14,758 bases of DNA from Frankiaceae bacterium (GTDB lineage Bacteria > Actinomycetota > Actinomycetes > Mycobacteriales > SCTD01), in contig CANKBT010000035.1 in the NCBI GenBank assembly GCA_947479995.1, positions 1 to 14,758 on the forward strand. Direction: 5' to 3'. The position numbers and the translations under genes are program-made. Below the pieces are notes generated by a model that saw only the letters and a list, made by a program, of their open reading frames with translations, was not told the origin of the DNA and made no database searches. Positions 6,262-14,098 of this stretch are shown here, piece by piece. Each line of letters starts with the position of its first letter. Position 1 is the first letter of the stretch.

Positions 6262-6279
6262 CGTGATCATCCCGTGATC
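6262..6279. promoter_or_regulatory. Direct repeat CGTGATC x2, candidate regulator site upstream of tkt
   Basis: CGTGATC occurs at 6262-6268 and again at 6273-6279, an 11-bp period, about one helical turn. It begins 65 bp before the tkt start and is one of the few AT-containing spots in the 184-bp divergent region. I see no clear -35/-10 pair for tkt, so its promoter is unplaced; this repeat could overlap it or bind a regulator. Confidence 0.35.
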
Positions 6280-6326
6280 GCCCGGCGCCCGGCCGCACCC
6301 CGACCCCGCGAGAGGAGCGACCGCCC

Positions 6327-8456
6327 GTGAGCACCAGCACCGGCCCGCTCGACTGGACCGACGTCGACCGCAAGGCCGTCGACGTGGCGCGCGCGCTCGC
6401 CATGGACGCCGTGGAGGCCGCCGGCTCGGGCCACCCCGGCACGGCGATGAGCCTCGCGCCGCTGGCGACGCTGCTGTTCCAGCGGCACCTGCGCCACGAC
6501 CCGACCGACCCGACGTGGGAGGGCCGCGACCGCTTCGTGCTGTCGTGCGGTCACTCCTCGATCACGCTCTACACCCAGCTCTACCTGTCGGGCTACGGGC
6601 TGACGCTCGAGGACCTCGCGCACCTGCGCCAGTGGGGCTCGCTCACCCCGGGCCACCCGGAGCACGGCCACACCGCGGGCGTCGAGACGACCACCGGCCC
6701 GCTCGGCCAGGGCGTCGCCAACGCCGTCGGCATGGCCATGGCGGCGCGCCGCGAGCGCGGCCTGCTCGACCCCGACGCGCCGGCCGGGCAGAGCCCGTTC
6801 GACCACCACGTCTACGCGATCGCGTCCGACGGCGACATCCAGGAGGGCATCTCGGGCGAGGCGTCCTCGATCGCCGGCACGCAGCGCCTCGGCGGGCTGA
6901 CGCTGGTCTGGGACGACAACCGCATCTCCATCGAGGACGACACCTCGATCGCCTTCACCGAGGACGTCTGCGCGCGCTACGAGGCGTACGGCTGGCACGT
7001 GCAGCGCGTCGACTGGGTGACCGCCGACGACGGCGACGGGGGCGGCTACGCCGAGGACGTCGAGGCGCTCGACGCCGCGCTGCGCGCCGCGCGCGAGGAG
7101 ACCGACCGCCCGTCGTTCATCGCCCTGCGCACGATCATCGGGTGGCCCGCGCCGACCAAGCAGGGCACCGGCAAGGCGCACGGCGCCGCCCTCGGCGCCG
7201 AGGAGGTCTCGGCGACCAAGGCGCTGCTCGGCCTGCCCGACGCGCCGTTCGCGGTGCCGGACGACGTGCTCGCCCGCACCCGCGGCGCCGTCGAGCGCGG
7301 CCGCCAGGCGCACGCCGCGTGGCTGCAGGGCTACGACGCCTGGGCCGCCGCCGCCGGCGAGCGCAAGGCGCTGCACGACCGCCTGCTCACCCGGTCGCTG
7401 CCTGCGGGCTGGGCCGAGGCCCTGCCGGTCTTCGAGGCCGACCAGAAGGGCGTCGCGACCCGCAAGGCGAGCGGCCAGGTGCTCAACGCCCTCGCCCCCG
7501 CGCTGCCCGAGCTGTGGGGCGGCTCGGCCGACCTCGCCGAGAGCAACAACACGACGATCGAGGGCGCGCCGAGCTTCCTGCCGGAGGACCGCTCGTCCAA
7601 GGCCTGGACCGGCGACCCGTACGGCCGGGTGCTGCACTTCGGCGTCCGCGAGCACGCGATGGGCGCGATCATGAACGGCATCGCGCTGCACGGCGGCACC
7701 CGCGTCTTCGGCGGCACCTTCCTGGTCTTCAGCGACTACATGCGCGGCGCCGTCCGGCTCGCGGCGATCATGGGCCTGCCCGTGACGTACGTCTGGACGC
7801 ACGACTCGATCGGCCTCGGCGAGGACGGCCCGACGCACCAGCCCGTCGAGCACCTCGCCGCGCTGCGCGCGGTGCCGGGCCTCGACGTGGTGCGCCCCGG
7901 CGACGCCAACGAGGTGGCCGTCGCCTGGCGGACCATCCTCGAGCGGGCCAAGGGCCCGGCCGGCCTCGCGCTGTCGCGGCAGAACCTGCCGACGCTCGAC
8001 CGCACGGTCTTCGCCAGCGCCGAGGGCACCGCCCGGGGCGCGTACGTGCTGCGCGACTGCGCCCACGGCCTGCCCGAGGTCATCCTGCTGGCCAGCGGCT
8101 CGGAGCTGCAGATCGCCGTCGCGGCGCAGGAGCTGCTCGAGGCCAGCGGCACCCCGACCCGCGTGGTGTCGGTGCCCTGCGTCGAGTGGTTCCGCGAGCA
8201 GGACGAGGCGTACAAGCGCACCGTGCTGCCGGCGGACGTCCGCGCGCGCGTCTCGGTCGAGGCCGCGGTGGCGCAGGGCTGGCACGAGTGGGTCGGCGAG
8301 GCCGGCGAGTGCGTGTCCCTAGAGCACTTCGGGGCAAGTGCTCCGTACGGCGTGCTGTTCGACCAGTTCGGCTTCACCGCCGAGCGGGTCGTGGCCGCCG
8401 CTCAGGCCTCGCTGTCGCGGCTCGGCAAGACCCAGGGCTCGACCACCGGCAACTAG
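6327..8456 (+). CDS. tkt: Transketolase
   Basis: Thiamine diphosphate enzyme that moves two-carbon units between sugar phosphates in the non-oxidative pentose phosphate pathway, in the cytoplasm. The 709 residues give the normal three-domain length. Visible features: GSGHPGTA (33-40), CGHSS with His76, HPEHGHTAGVETTTGPLGQG (110-129), the diphosphate- and metal-binding motif ASDGDIQEG (166-174) with Asn198, FGVREHAMGAI (438-448) with the cofactor-activating Glu442, THDSIGLGEDGPTHQP (491-506), and the C-terminal domain with GSELQIA. The GTG start is supported by AGAGGAG (6311-6317), nine bases upstream, so unlike ctaA and ctaB this gene has a normal leader. It is the first gene of the pathway operon; tal follows after 21 bp. 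Confidence 0.98.
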   Translation: MSTSTGPLDWTDVDRKAVDVARALAMDAVEAAGSGHPGTAMSLAPLATLLFQRHLRHDPTDPTWEGRDRFVLSCGHSSITLYTQLYLSGYGLTLEDLAHLRQWGSLTPGHPEHGHTAGVETTTGPLGQGVANAVGMAMAARRERGLLDPDAPAGQSPFDHHVYAIASDGDIQEGISGEASSIAGTQRLGGLTLVWDDNRISIEDDTSIAFTEDVCARYEAYGWHVQRVDWVTADDGDGGGYAEDVEALDAALRAAREETDRPSFIALRTIIGWPAPTKQGTGKAHGAALGAEEVSATKALLGLPDAPFAVPDDVLARTRGAVERGRQAHAAWLQGYDAWAAAAGERKALHDRLLTRSLPAGWAEALPVFEADQKGVATRKASGQVLNALAPALPELWGGSADLAESNNTTIEGAPSFLPEDRSSKAWTGDPYGRVLHFGVREHAMGAIMNGIALHGGTRVFGGTFLVFSDYMRGAVRLAAIMGLPVTYVWTHDSIGLGEDGPTHQPVEHLAALRAVPGLDVVRPGDANEVAVAWRTILERAKGPAGLALSRQNLPTLDRTVFASAEGTARGAYVLRDCAHGLPEVILLASGSELQIAVAAQELLEASGTPTRVVSVPCVEWFREQDEAYKRTVLPADVRARVSVEAAVAQGWHEWVGEAGECVSLEHFGASAPYGVLFDQFGFTAERVVAAAQASLSRLGKTQGSTTGN

Positions 8457-8477
8457 ACCCTCCTGAAGGAGCACGCT

Positions 8478-9635
8478 GTGACCGACGCCCTCGCCGACCT
8501 GACCGCCGCGGGGGTGGCGGTCTGGCTGGACGACCTGTCCCGTGAGCGCCTGCGCTCCGGCGGCCTCGCCGACCTCGTCAAGACCCGCTCCGTGGTCGGC
8601 GTGACCACCAACCCGTCGATCTTCCAGAAGGCGCTGTCCGACGGCGCCGCGTACGACGCCCAGGTCCGCGACCTCGCGCTGCGCGGCACCGACGTCGGCG
8701 AGGCGGTGCGCGCCCTCACGACGTACGACGTGCGCTGGGCGTGCGACGTGCTGCGCGAGGTCTACGACGCCACCGACGGCGTCGACGGCCGCGTGTCGAT
8801 CGAGGTCGACCCGCGGATCGCGCACGACACCGACCGCACGGTCGCCGAGGCGCGGGCGCTGTGGTGGCTGGTCGACCGGCCCAACCTCTACATCAAGATC
8901 CCGGCGACGCAGGCCGGGCTGCCGGCCATCACGCAGGCGCTCGCCGAGGGCATCAGCGTCAACGTCACGCTGATCTTCTCGCTCGAGCGCTACGACCTCG
9001 TCATGGCCGCCTTCCTCGACGGGCTGGAGCAGGCGCGGGAGAACGGCCACGACCTGTCGCGCCTCGGGTCGGTGGCGTCGTTCTTCGTCAGCCGCGTCGA
9101 CACCGAGGTCGACGGCCGGCTCGGCGAGGGCCACGCGCTGCGCGGCCAGGCCGCCATCGCCAACGCACGGCTGGCCTACCAGCACTACGAGGGCGTCTTC
9201 GGCTCGGACCGCTGGAAGGCCCTCGAGGCCGCCGGCGCCAAGCCGCAGCGCCCGCTCTGGGCCTCGACCGGCGTCAAGGACAAGACCATGGACGACACCC
9301 GCTACGTCGTCGAGCTGGTCGCGCCCGGCACCGTCAACACCATGCCCGAGGGCACGCTGCAGGCCGTCCAGGACCACGGGCAGGTCCGCGGCGACACCGT
9401 CACCGGCGCGTACGACGACGCGCAGTCCGTCCTCGACGGGCTGGCCGAGGCCGGCGTCGACTACGACGACGTCGTCGACCAGCTCGAGCGCGAGGGCGTC
9501 GACAAGTTCGAGCAGGCCTGGGGCGACCTCATCGAGTCGGTGACCGGCCAGCTGGAGGCGGCCGGCGCCGACGTCGACGCCGACGGCGGCACCAGCCCCA
9601 AGGGCGACGGGCCGGCCGCCGCGGACCGCTCGTGA
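8478..9635 (+). CDS. tal: Transaldolase
   Basis: Transfers a dihydroxyacetone unit between sedoheptulose 7-phosphate and glyceraldehyde 3-phosphate through a lysine Schiff base. The family signs are VVGVTTNPSIFQKAL (39-53), SIEVDPRIAHDT (107-118), NLYIKIPAT (136-144) with catalytic Lys140, SVNVTLIFSLERY (160-172), SVASFFVSRVDTEVD (198-212) and RPLWASTGVKD (258-268). At 385 residues it is the long actinobacterial form; the last 25 or so residues (Asp/Gly/Ala/Pro-rich) look like a disordered tail. The GTG start has a strong ribosome binding site GAAGGAG (8465-8471). The stop overlaps the pgi start (GTGA). Confidence 0.97.
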   Translation: MTDALADLTAAGVAVWLDDLSRERLRSGGLADLVKTRSVVGVTTNPSIFQKALSDGAAYDAQVRDLALRGTDVGEAVRALTTYDVRWACDVLREVYDATDGVDGRVSIEVDPRIAHDTDRTVAEARALWWLVDRPNLYIKIPATQAGLPAITQALAEGISVNVTLIFSLERYDLVMAAFLDGLEQARENGHDLSRLGSVASFFVSRVDTEVDGRLGEGHALRGQAAIANARLAYQHYEGVFGSDRWKALEAAGAKPQRPLWASTGVKDKTMDDTRYVVELVAPGTVNTMPEGTLQAVQDHGQVRGDTVTGAYDDAQSVLDGLAEAGVDYDDVVDQLEREGVDKFEQAWGDLIESVTGQLEAAGADVDADGGTSPKGDGPAAADRS

Positions 9636-11356
9636 CGTCCGCCCCCGGGCCCGAGGACGTCGCGCAGGCCCTGCGCGACGGCGTGGCCCCCTCCACCCTC
9701 GTCGGCGACGACCCGGCCGAGGGCTCCCCCGCCGCCGGCACGGGCGACGCCGGCGGCACGCCCGTCGAGGGCGGCGGCGTCACCGTCACCACCACCGGCG
9801 CGTCGCTCGTCGAGCCCCGCGACCGCGCCCTCGACGAGGCGGCGTCCGACGACCTCGCCGCCCGGCTGGTCGCCAAGGACGCCACGCTGTGGGGGCCCGA
9901 CGCCAGCTCCGAGGCGTCGGTGCGCCTCGGCTGGCTCGACGTGGTCGAGAAGGGCCGCGACCTGCTCACCGACCTCATGCCGCTCGTGCAGTCCCTGCAC
10001 GACGAGGGCGTCGACCGCGTCGTGCTCGCCGGCATGGGCGGCTCCTCGCTGGCGCCCGAGGTCATCTGCGCCACCGCCGGCCGGCCGCTCGTCACCCTCG
10101 ACACCACCGACCCCGGGCAGGTCGCCGCGGCGCTCGTCGACCTCGACCGCACGGTCGTCGTCGTGAGCAGCAAGTCCGGCGGCACCCTGGAGACCGACAG
10201 CCACCGCCGCGCCGCCCGCGCCGCCTTCGAGGCCGCCGGCCTCGACCCGGCCGAGCGCCTCGTCGTCGTGACCGACCCCGGCTCGCCGCTCGCCGAGGCC
10301 GCCGAGCAGGAGGGTGTGCGCGCCGTCTTCCTCGCCGACCCCGACGTCGGCGGCCGCTACTCCGCCCTCACCGCCTTCGGCCTGGTGCCGAGCGCCCTCG
10401 CGGGCGTCGACGTCGTCGGGCTCCTCGACGAGGCGCAGGCCGTGCTGCCGACGCTGGCGTCGGCCGGCCCGGCGCTCGCCCTCGGCGCGGCGATCGGCGG
10501 CGGCGCCGTCGCCGGCCGCGACAAGCTCGTGCTCGCCGACGCCGGCTCCGGGCTCGCGGGCTTCGGCGACTGGGTCGAGCAGCTCGTGGCCGAGTCGACC
10601 GGCAAGGAGGGCAAGGGCGTGCTGCCCGTCGTCGTCGAGGGCGTCGACGCCCCCGGCACCGAGCCCGCCGCCGACAGCCACCTCGTCGTGCTCGGCGGCA
10701 GCGCCGACCCGCTCGGCACCAGCGTCTCCGGCCCGCTCGGCGGCCAGTTCCTCGCCTGGGAGTACGCCACCGCGGTGGCCGGCCGGGTGCTGCGCATCAA
10801 CCCGTTCGACCAGCCCAACGTGCAGGAGAGCAAGGACAACACCGGGGCGGTCCTCGGCGGCGACGCCCCCGAGACGACGAAGGCGCTGTTCACCGAGGGC
10901 GGCGTCGAGGTGCACGCCACGGGCGACCTGCTGGCCGAGGTCACCGACCTCGCCGGCGCGCTCACCGCGCTGCTGAAGGCCGTCCCCGACCGCGGCTACC
11001 TCGCCGTCATGGCCTACCTCGACCGGCACGCCGACGCCCGGGCGCACGAGCTGCGACGGCTGCTGGCCGCCCGGCTGGCGCACCCGGTGACGTTCGGCTG
11101 GGCGCCGCGCTTCCTGCACTCGACCGGCCAGTTCCACAAGGGCGGCCCGCAGGTGGGCGCGTTCCTGCAGGTCACCGGGGCCGTCGCCCAGGACCTGCCG
11201 ATCCCCGGCCGCCCGTACGGCTTCGCCGAGCTGCAGGCGGCGCAGGCCGCCGGCGACCTCCGCGCGCTGTCCACGCGCGACCGGCCGGTGCTGCGCCTGC
11301 ACCTGCTCGACCGGGCCGAGGGCCTGGCGACGCTGCTCGAGGCGGCCGGCCGGTGA
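9632..11356 (+). CDS. pgi: Glucose-6-phosphate isomerase (divergent actinobacterial type)
   Basis: Interconverts glucose 6-phosphate and fructose 6-phosphate, linking glycolysis to the pentose phosphate pathway. The 574-residue protein has two SIS-type sugar-phosphate domains: LAGMGGSSLAPEV (132-144), VVSSKSGGTLETDS (177-190), DVGGRYSALTAFGLVPSAL (238-256), a region with ESTGKEGKGVLP (321-332) matching the PGI signature area, FDQPNVQESKDNT (392-404), and HSTGQFHKGGP (496-506) with the conserved late histidine and lysine. It is the divergent kind often encoded next to tal and related to the PGI half of bifunctional transaldolase-PGI proteins. The first 50 or so residues are a Gly/Ala/Pro-rich linker-like stretch. 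The start overlaps the tal stop and has no clear ribosome binding site, so translation is probably coupled; the only later in-frame GTG, 17 codons on, is less well placed. Confidence 0.93.
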   Translation: MTSAPGPEDVAQALRDGVAPSTLVGDDPAEGSPAAGTGDAGGTPVEGGGVTVTTTGASLVEPRDRALDEAASDDLAARLVAKDATLWGPDASSEASVRLGWLDVVEKGRDLLTDLMPLVQSLHDEGVDRVVLAGMGGSSLAPEVICATAGRPLVTLDTTDPGQVAAALVDLDRTVVVVSSKSGGTLETDSHRRAARAAFEAAGLDPAERLVVVTDPGSPLAEAAEQEGVRAVFLADPDVGGRYSALTAFGLVPSALAGVDVVGLLDEAQAVLPTLASAGPALALGAAIGGGAVAGRDKLVLADAGSGLAGFGDWVEQLVAESTGKEGKGVLPVVVEGVDAPGTEPAADSHLVVLGGSADPLGTSVSGPLGGQFLAWEYATAVAGRVLRINPFDQPNVQESKDNTGAVLGGDAPETTKALFTEGGVEVHATGDLLAEVTDLAGALTALLKAVPDRGYLAVMAYLDRHADARAHELRRLLAARLAHPVTFGWAPRFLHSTGQFHKGGPQVGAFLQVTGAVAQDLPIPGRPYGFAELQAAQAAGDLRALSTRDRPVLRLHLLDRAEGLATLLEAAGR

Positions 11357-12921
11357 CCGCCCGCACCGCGGCCGCCGCCCTGACGGTCAGCAGCAACCCG
11401 CTCCGCGACCCGCGCGACCGGCGGCTCCCCCGCGTGCCGCCGCCGTGCGCGCTCGTCGTCTTCGGCGTCACCGGCGACCTGTCGCGCAAGAAGCTCATCC
11501 CGGCGGTCTACGACCTCGCCAACCGCGGGCTGCTGCCGCCCGGCTTCGTGCTGCTCGGCTTCGCGCGCCGCGACTGGGGCGACGGCGACTTCGAGGAGGT
11601 CGCCAAGGAGGCCGCGAAGAAGGGCGCCCGCACGCCCTTCCGCGAGGAGACCTGGAGCCGGCTCGCCGAGGCGATCCGCTTCCTGCCCGGCTCGTTCGAC
11701 GACGACCAGGCCTTCGACACCCTGGCGCGCACCCTGCAGGAGCTCGACGCCAGCCACGGCACCCAGGGCAACGCCGCGTTCTACCTGTCGATCCCGCCGT
11801 CGGCGTTCCCGACGGTGCTCGCGCAGATGCAGCGCACCGGCATGGCCGACAACGAGCAGAGCGGCGCCTGGCGGCGCGTCGTCGTCGAGAAGCCCTTCGG
11901 CGAGGACCTCGCGTCCGCGCAGGAGCTCAACGCCCTCGTCGACAGCGTCTTCACCGCGCGCGACGTCTTCCGCATCGACCACTACCTGGGCAAGGAGACC
12001 GTCCAGAACCTGCTGGCGCTGCGCTTCGCCAACGAGCTGTTCGAGCCGATCTGGAACCGCCAGCACATCGACTCGGTGCAGATCACCATGGCCGAGGACG
12101 TCGGCATCGGCACGCGCGCCGGCTTCTACGAGCAGACCGGCGCGGCCCGCGACGTCCTGCAGAACCACCTGCTGCAGCTGCTCGCCCTCACCGCCATGGA
12201 GGAGCCCGGCTCCTTCGACGCCGAGAGCCTGCGCGCCGAGAAGCGCAAGGTGCTCAGCGCCGTCATGCCGCCCGCCGACCTCGCCACCGGCACGGTCCGC
12301 GGGCAGTACGACCAGGGCTGGCTGGCCGGCGAGCGCGTCCGCGGCTACCGCGACGAGGACGACGTCGACCCCGCCAGCCGCACCGAGACCTTCGCCGCCG
12401 TGCGGCTCGAGGTCGAGTCGCGGCGCTGGGCCGGCGTGCCGTTCTACCTGCGCACCGGCAAGCGGCTCCCCCGCCGCGTCACCGAGATCGCGGTGCTGTT
12501 CCGCACCGCGCCGGTGCTGCCGTTCAGCGCCACCGACACCGAGGAGCTCGGCAGCAACCAGCTCGTCGTGCGCGTGCAGCCCGACGAGGGCATGACGCTG
12601 CGCTTCGGCTCCAAGGTGCCCGGCACGCAGATGGAGGTCCGCGACGTCGCGATGGACTTCCTCTACGGCGAGGCCTTCACCGAGTCGAGCCCCGAGGCGT
12701 ACGAGCGCCTGCTGCTCGACGTGCTGCTCGGCGACGCCTCCCTGTTCCCGCAGAACGAGGAGGTCGAGGAGAGCTGGCGCGTCATCGACCCGATCGAGCA
12801 GCACTGGCGCGAGCGCGACGAGGCCGGCGAGGAGCCGCACCTGTACCGCGCCGGCGAGTGGGGGCCGCGAGCGGCCGACGAGATGCTGGCCCGCGAGGGC
12901 CGCGCCTGGCGGCGGCCCTGA
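11353..12921 (+). CDS. zwf: Glucose-6-phosphate 1-dehydrogenase
   Basis: Oxidises glucose 6-phosphate to 6-phosphoglucono-lactone with NADP+, the entry step of the oxidative pentose phosphate pathway. The 522 residues match the family. Seen in order: the dinucleotide-binding FGVTGDLSRKKLIPA (37-51), VVEKPFG (177-183), the substrate-binding signature RIDHYLGKE (207-215) with Asp209 and His210, RDVLQNHLLQLL (266-277) with catalytic-type His272, and RTGKRLPRR further on. The first 30 residues before the Rossmann fold are somewhat long. The GTG start overlaps the pgi stop (GTGA); only a weak GAGG lies upstream. The TGA stop shares its last base with an ATG that opens a 10-codon reading frame ending on the opcA start. 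Confidence 0.98.
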   Translation: MTARTAAAALTVSSNPLRDPRDRRLPRVPPPCALVVFGVTGDLSRKKLIPAVYDLANRGLLPPGFVLLGFARRDWGDGDFEEVAKEAAKKGARTPFREETWSRLAEAIRFLPGSFDDDQAFDTLARTLQELDASHGTQGNAAFYLSIPPSAFPTVLAQMQRTGMADNEQSGAWRRVVVEKPFGEDLASAQELNALVDSVFTARDVFRIDHYLGKETVQNLLALRFANELFEPIWNRQHIDSVQITMAEDVGIGTRAGFYEQTGAARDVLQNHLLQLLALTAMEEPGSFDAESLRAEKRKVLSAVMPPADLATGTVRGQYDQGWLAGERVRGYRDEDDVDPASRTETFAAVRLEVESRRWAGVPFYLRTGKRLPRRVTEIAVLFRTAPVLPFSATDTEELGSNQLVVRVQPDEGMTLRFGSKVPGTQMEVRDVAMDFLYGEAFTESSPEAYERLLLDVLLGDASLFPQNEEVEESWRVIDPIEQHWRERDEAGEEPHLYRAGEWGPRAADEMLAREGRAWRRP

Positions 12922-12953
12922 TGACCACCCCCACGGCCGGAGGCCCCGCATGA
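12921..12953 (+). other. 10-codon mini-ORF linking zwf stop to opcA start
   Basis: The frame reads MTTPTAGGPA and then TGA. Its ATG shares one base with the zwf stop (TGATG), and its own stop overlaps the opcA ATG (ATGA). GGAGG (12939-12943), the ribosome binding site of opcA, lies inside it. It could carry terminating ribosomes from zwf to opcA, acting as a coupling device rather than making a useful peptide. Chance is also possible with so short a frame. Confidence 0.25.
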
Positions 12954-14098
12954 CCACCCTCTGGGACACCACCGGCACGGCGGTCGTCAAGGCGCTGGCC
13001 GCCGAGCGCCGCACCGCGGGCGCCGTGTCGTCCGGGCTCGCCCTCACGCTCGTCGTCGTCGTCGACGAGAAGCGGGTCGCCGAGGCCGAGGCCGCCGCCA
13101 CCCACGCCGCTGCGCAGCACCCCTGCCGGCTGCTGGTCGTCGTCCGCCGCCGCCCCGACGCGCCCGAGCCGCGCCTCGACGCCGAGGTGCTCATCGGCGG
13201 GCGGCTCGGCCCCGGCGAGGCCGTGGTCATGCGCATGTACGGCCGGCTGGCCCTGCACGCCGAGTCGGTCGTCCTGCCGCTGCTCGCGCCCGACGCCCCG
13301 GTCGTCACCTGGTGGTACGGCGAGCCGCCCGCGCTCATCGCCCACGACCCGCTCGGCGTCTTCGCCGACCGGCGGGTCACCGATAGCGCGCTCGCGCCCG
13401 ACCCGGCCGCCGCGCTCGCGCAGCGCGCCGGCGACTACGTGCCCGGCGACACCGACCTGGCCTGGACCGGCACGACGCTGTGGCGGGCGCTGTGCGCGTC
13501 GGCCTTCGACTCGGTCACCTCCGCGCCGCAGGCGGTGCGCGTGACCGGCCAGGCCAACAGCCCCGTGCTCGTGCTGCTCGCCGGCTGGCTGCAGACCCGC
13601 CTCGGCCTCGACGTCGAGGTCGTCGACGGCGAGGGCGACCCCGTCTCCGAGGTGCGCTTCACCACCGAGGGCGGCGAGGTCGTGCTCGAGCGCGGCGAGG
13701 GCCGCACCGTGCAGCTGCGCCACGACGGCCAGCCCGACCGCACCCTGCCGCTCGCGTCGCGCGCCCTCGGCGACCTGCTCGCCGAGGAGCTCCAGCGCCT
13801 CGACGCCGACGAGCCGTACGCCGAGGCGCTCAGCGCCGCGACCGGCGTCGCGCTTCAGGGCGTCGACCCGCGCACGCACGTCTGGGTCGACCCGGCCGGC
13901 CCGGAGTCCGAGCTCGTCGACGGCAAGGGCCAGCAGGCCGAGGGCGGCGCCCGCCACCGGTCTGGCGACGGCGAGGGCGGCGGCCGGCGGAAGCGGTCCG
14001 GCGGGTCGGCCGGCAGCGGCGCCGGCGAGGGCGCCGACGGCAGCGGCGCCGCCAAGGGCACCGAGGACGGGGCCGCGGCCTCCGGCGACGCGCCGTGA
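12950..14098 (+). CDS. opcA: Glucose-6-phosphate dehydrogenase assembly protein OpcA
   Basis: OpcA proteins are needed for full activity or redox response of glucose-6-phosphate dehydrogenase in cyanobacteria and actinobacteria; they are not known enzymes. The 382-residue protein begins MTTLWDTTGTAVVKAL, the typical start, and contains the conserved HPCRLLVVV (57-65), MYGRLALHAESVVLPLLAPD (96-115), PVVTWWYGEPP (117-127), a DYVPGDTDLAWT stretch (162-173) and ANSPVLVLLAGWLQTRL (202-218). The conserved domain ends near residue 315. The last 60 or so residues are a Gly/Ala/Ser tail with alternating acidic and basic patches (GGGRRKRSGG near 343-352), likely disordered. It is the only gene here with an ATG start, supported by GGAGG six bases upstream. 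The stop overlaps the pgl start (GTGA). Confidence 0.95.
   Translation: MTTLWDTTGTAVVKALAAERRTAGAVSSGLALTLVVVVDEKRVAEAEAAATHAAAQHPCRLLVVVRRRPDAPEPRLDAEVLIGGRLGPGEAVVMRMYGRLALHAESVVLPLLAPDAPVVTWWYGEPPALIAHDPLGVFADRRVTDSALAPDPAAALAQRAGDYVPGDTDLAWTGTTLWRALCASAFDSVTSAPQAVRVTGQANSPVLVLLAGWLQTRLGLDVEVVDGEGDPVSEVRFTTEGGEVVLERGEGRTVQLRHDGQPDRTLPLASRALGDLLAEELQRLDADEPYAEALSAATGVALQGVDPRTHVWVDPAGPESELVDGKGQQAEGGARHRSGDGEGGGRRKRSGGSAGSGAGEGADGSGAAKGTEDGAAASGDAP

Noticed and set aside
9620..9640. Programmed frameshift joining tal and pgi into one protein.
   Set aside because: The overlap has no slippery heptamer and no evident downstream structure; ordinary stop-start coupling explains it.
11014..13380. 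A 788-codon open frame on the minus strand, opposite zwf and parts of pgi and opcA; similar long antisense frames at 6267-8285 and 9461-11302.
   Set aside because: At this GC content stop codons are rare in off frames. The proteins are Arg/Gly/Ala/His-rich with no domain, and the opposite strand encodes unmistakable enzymes.
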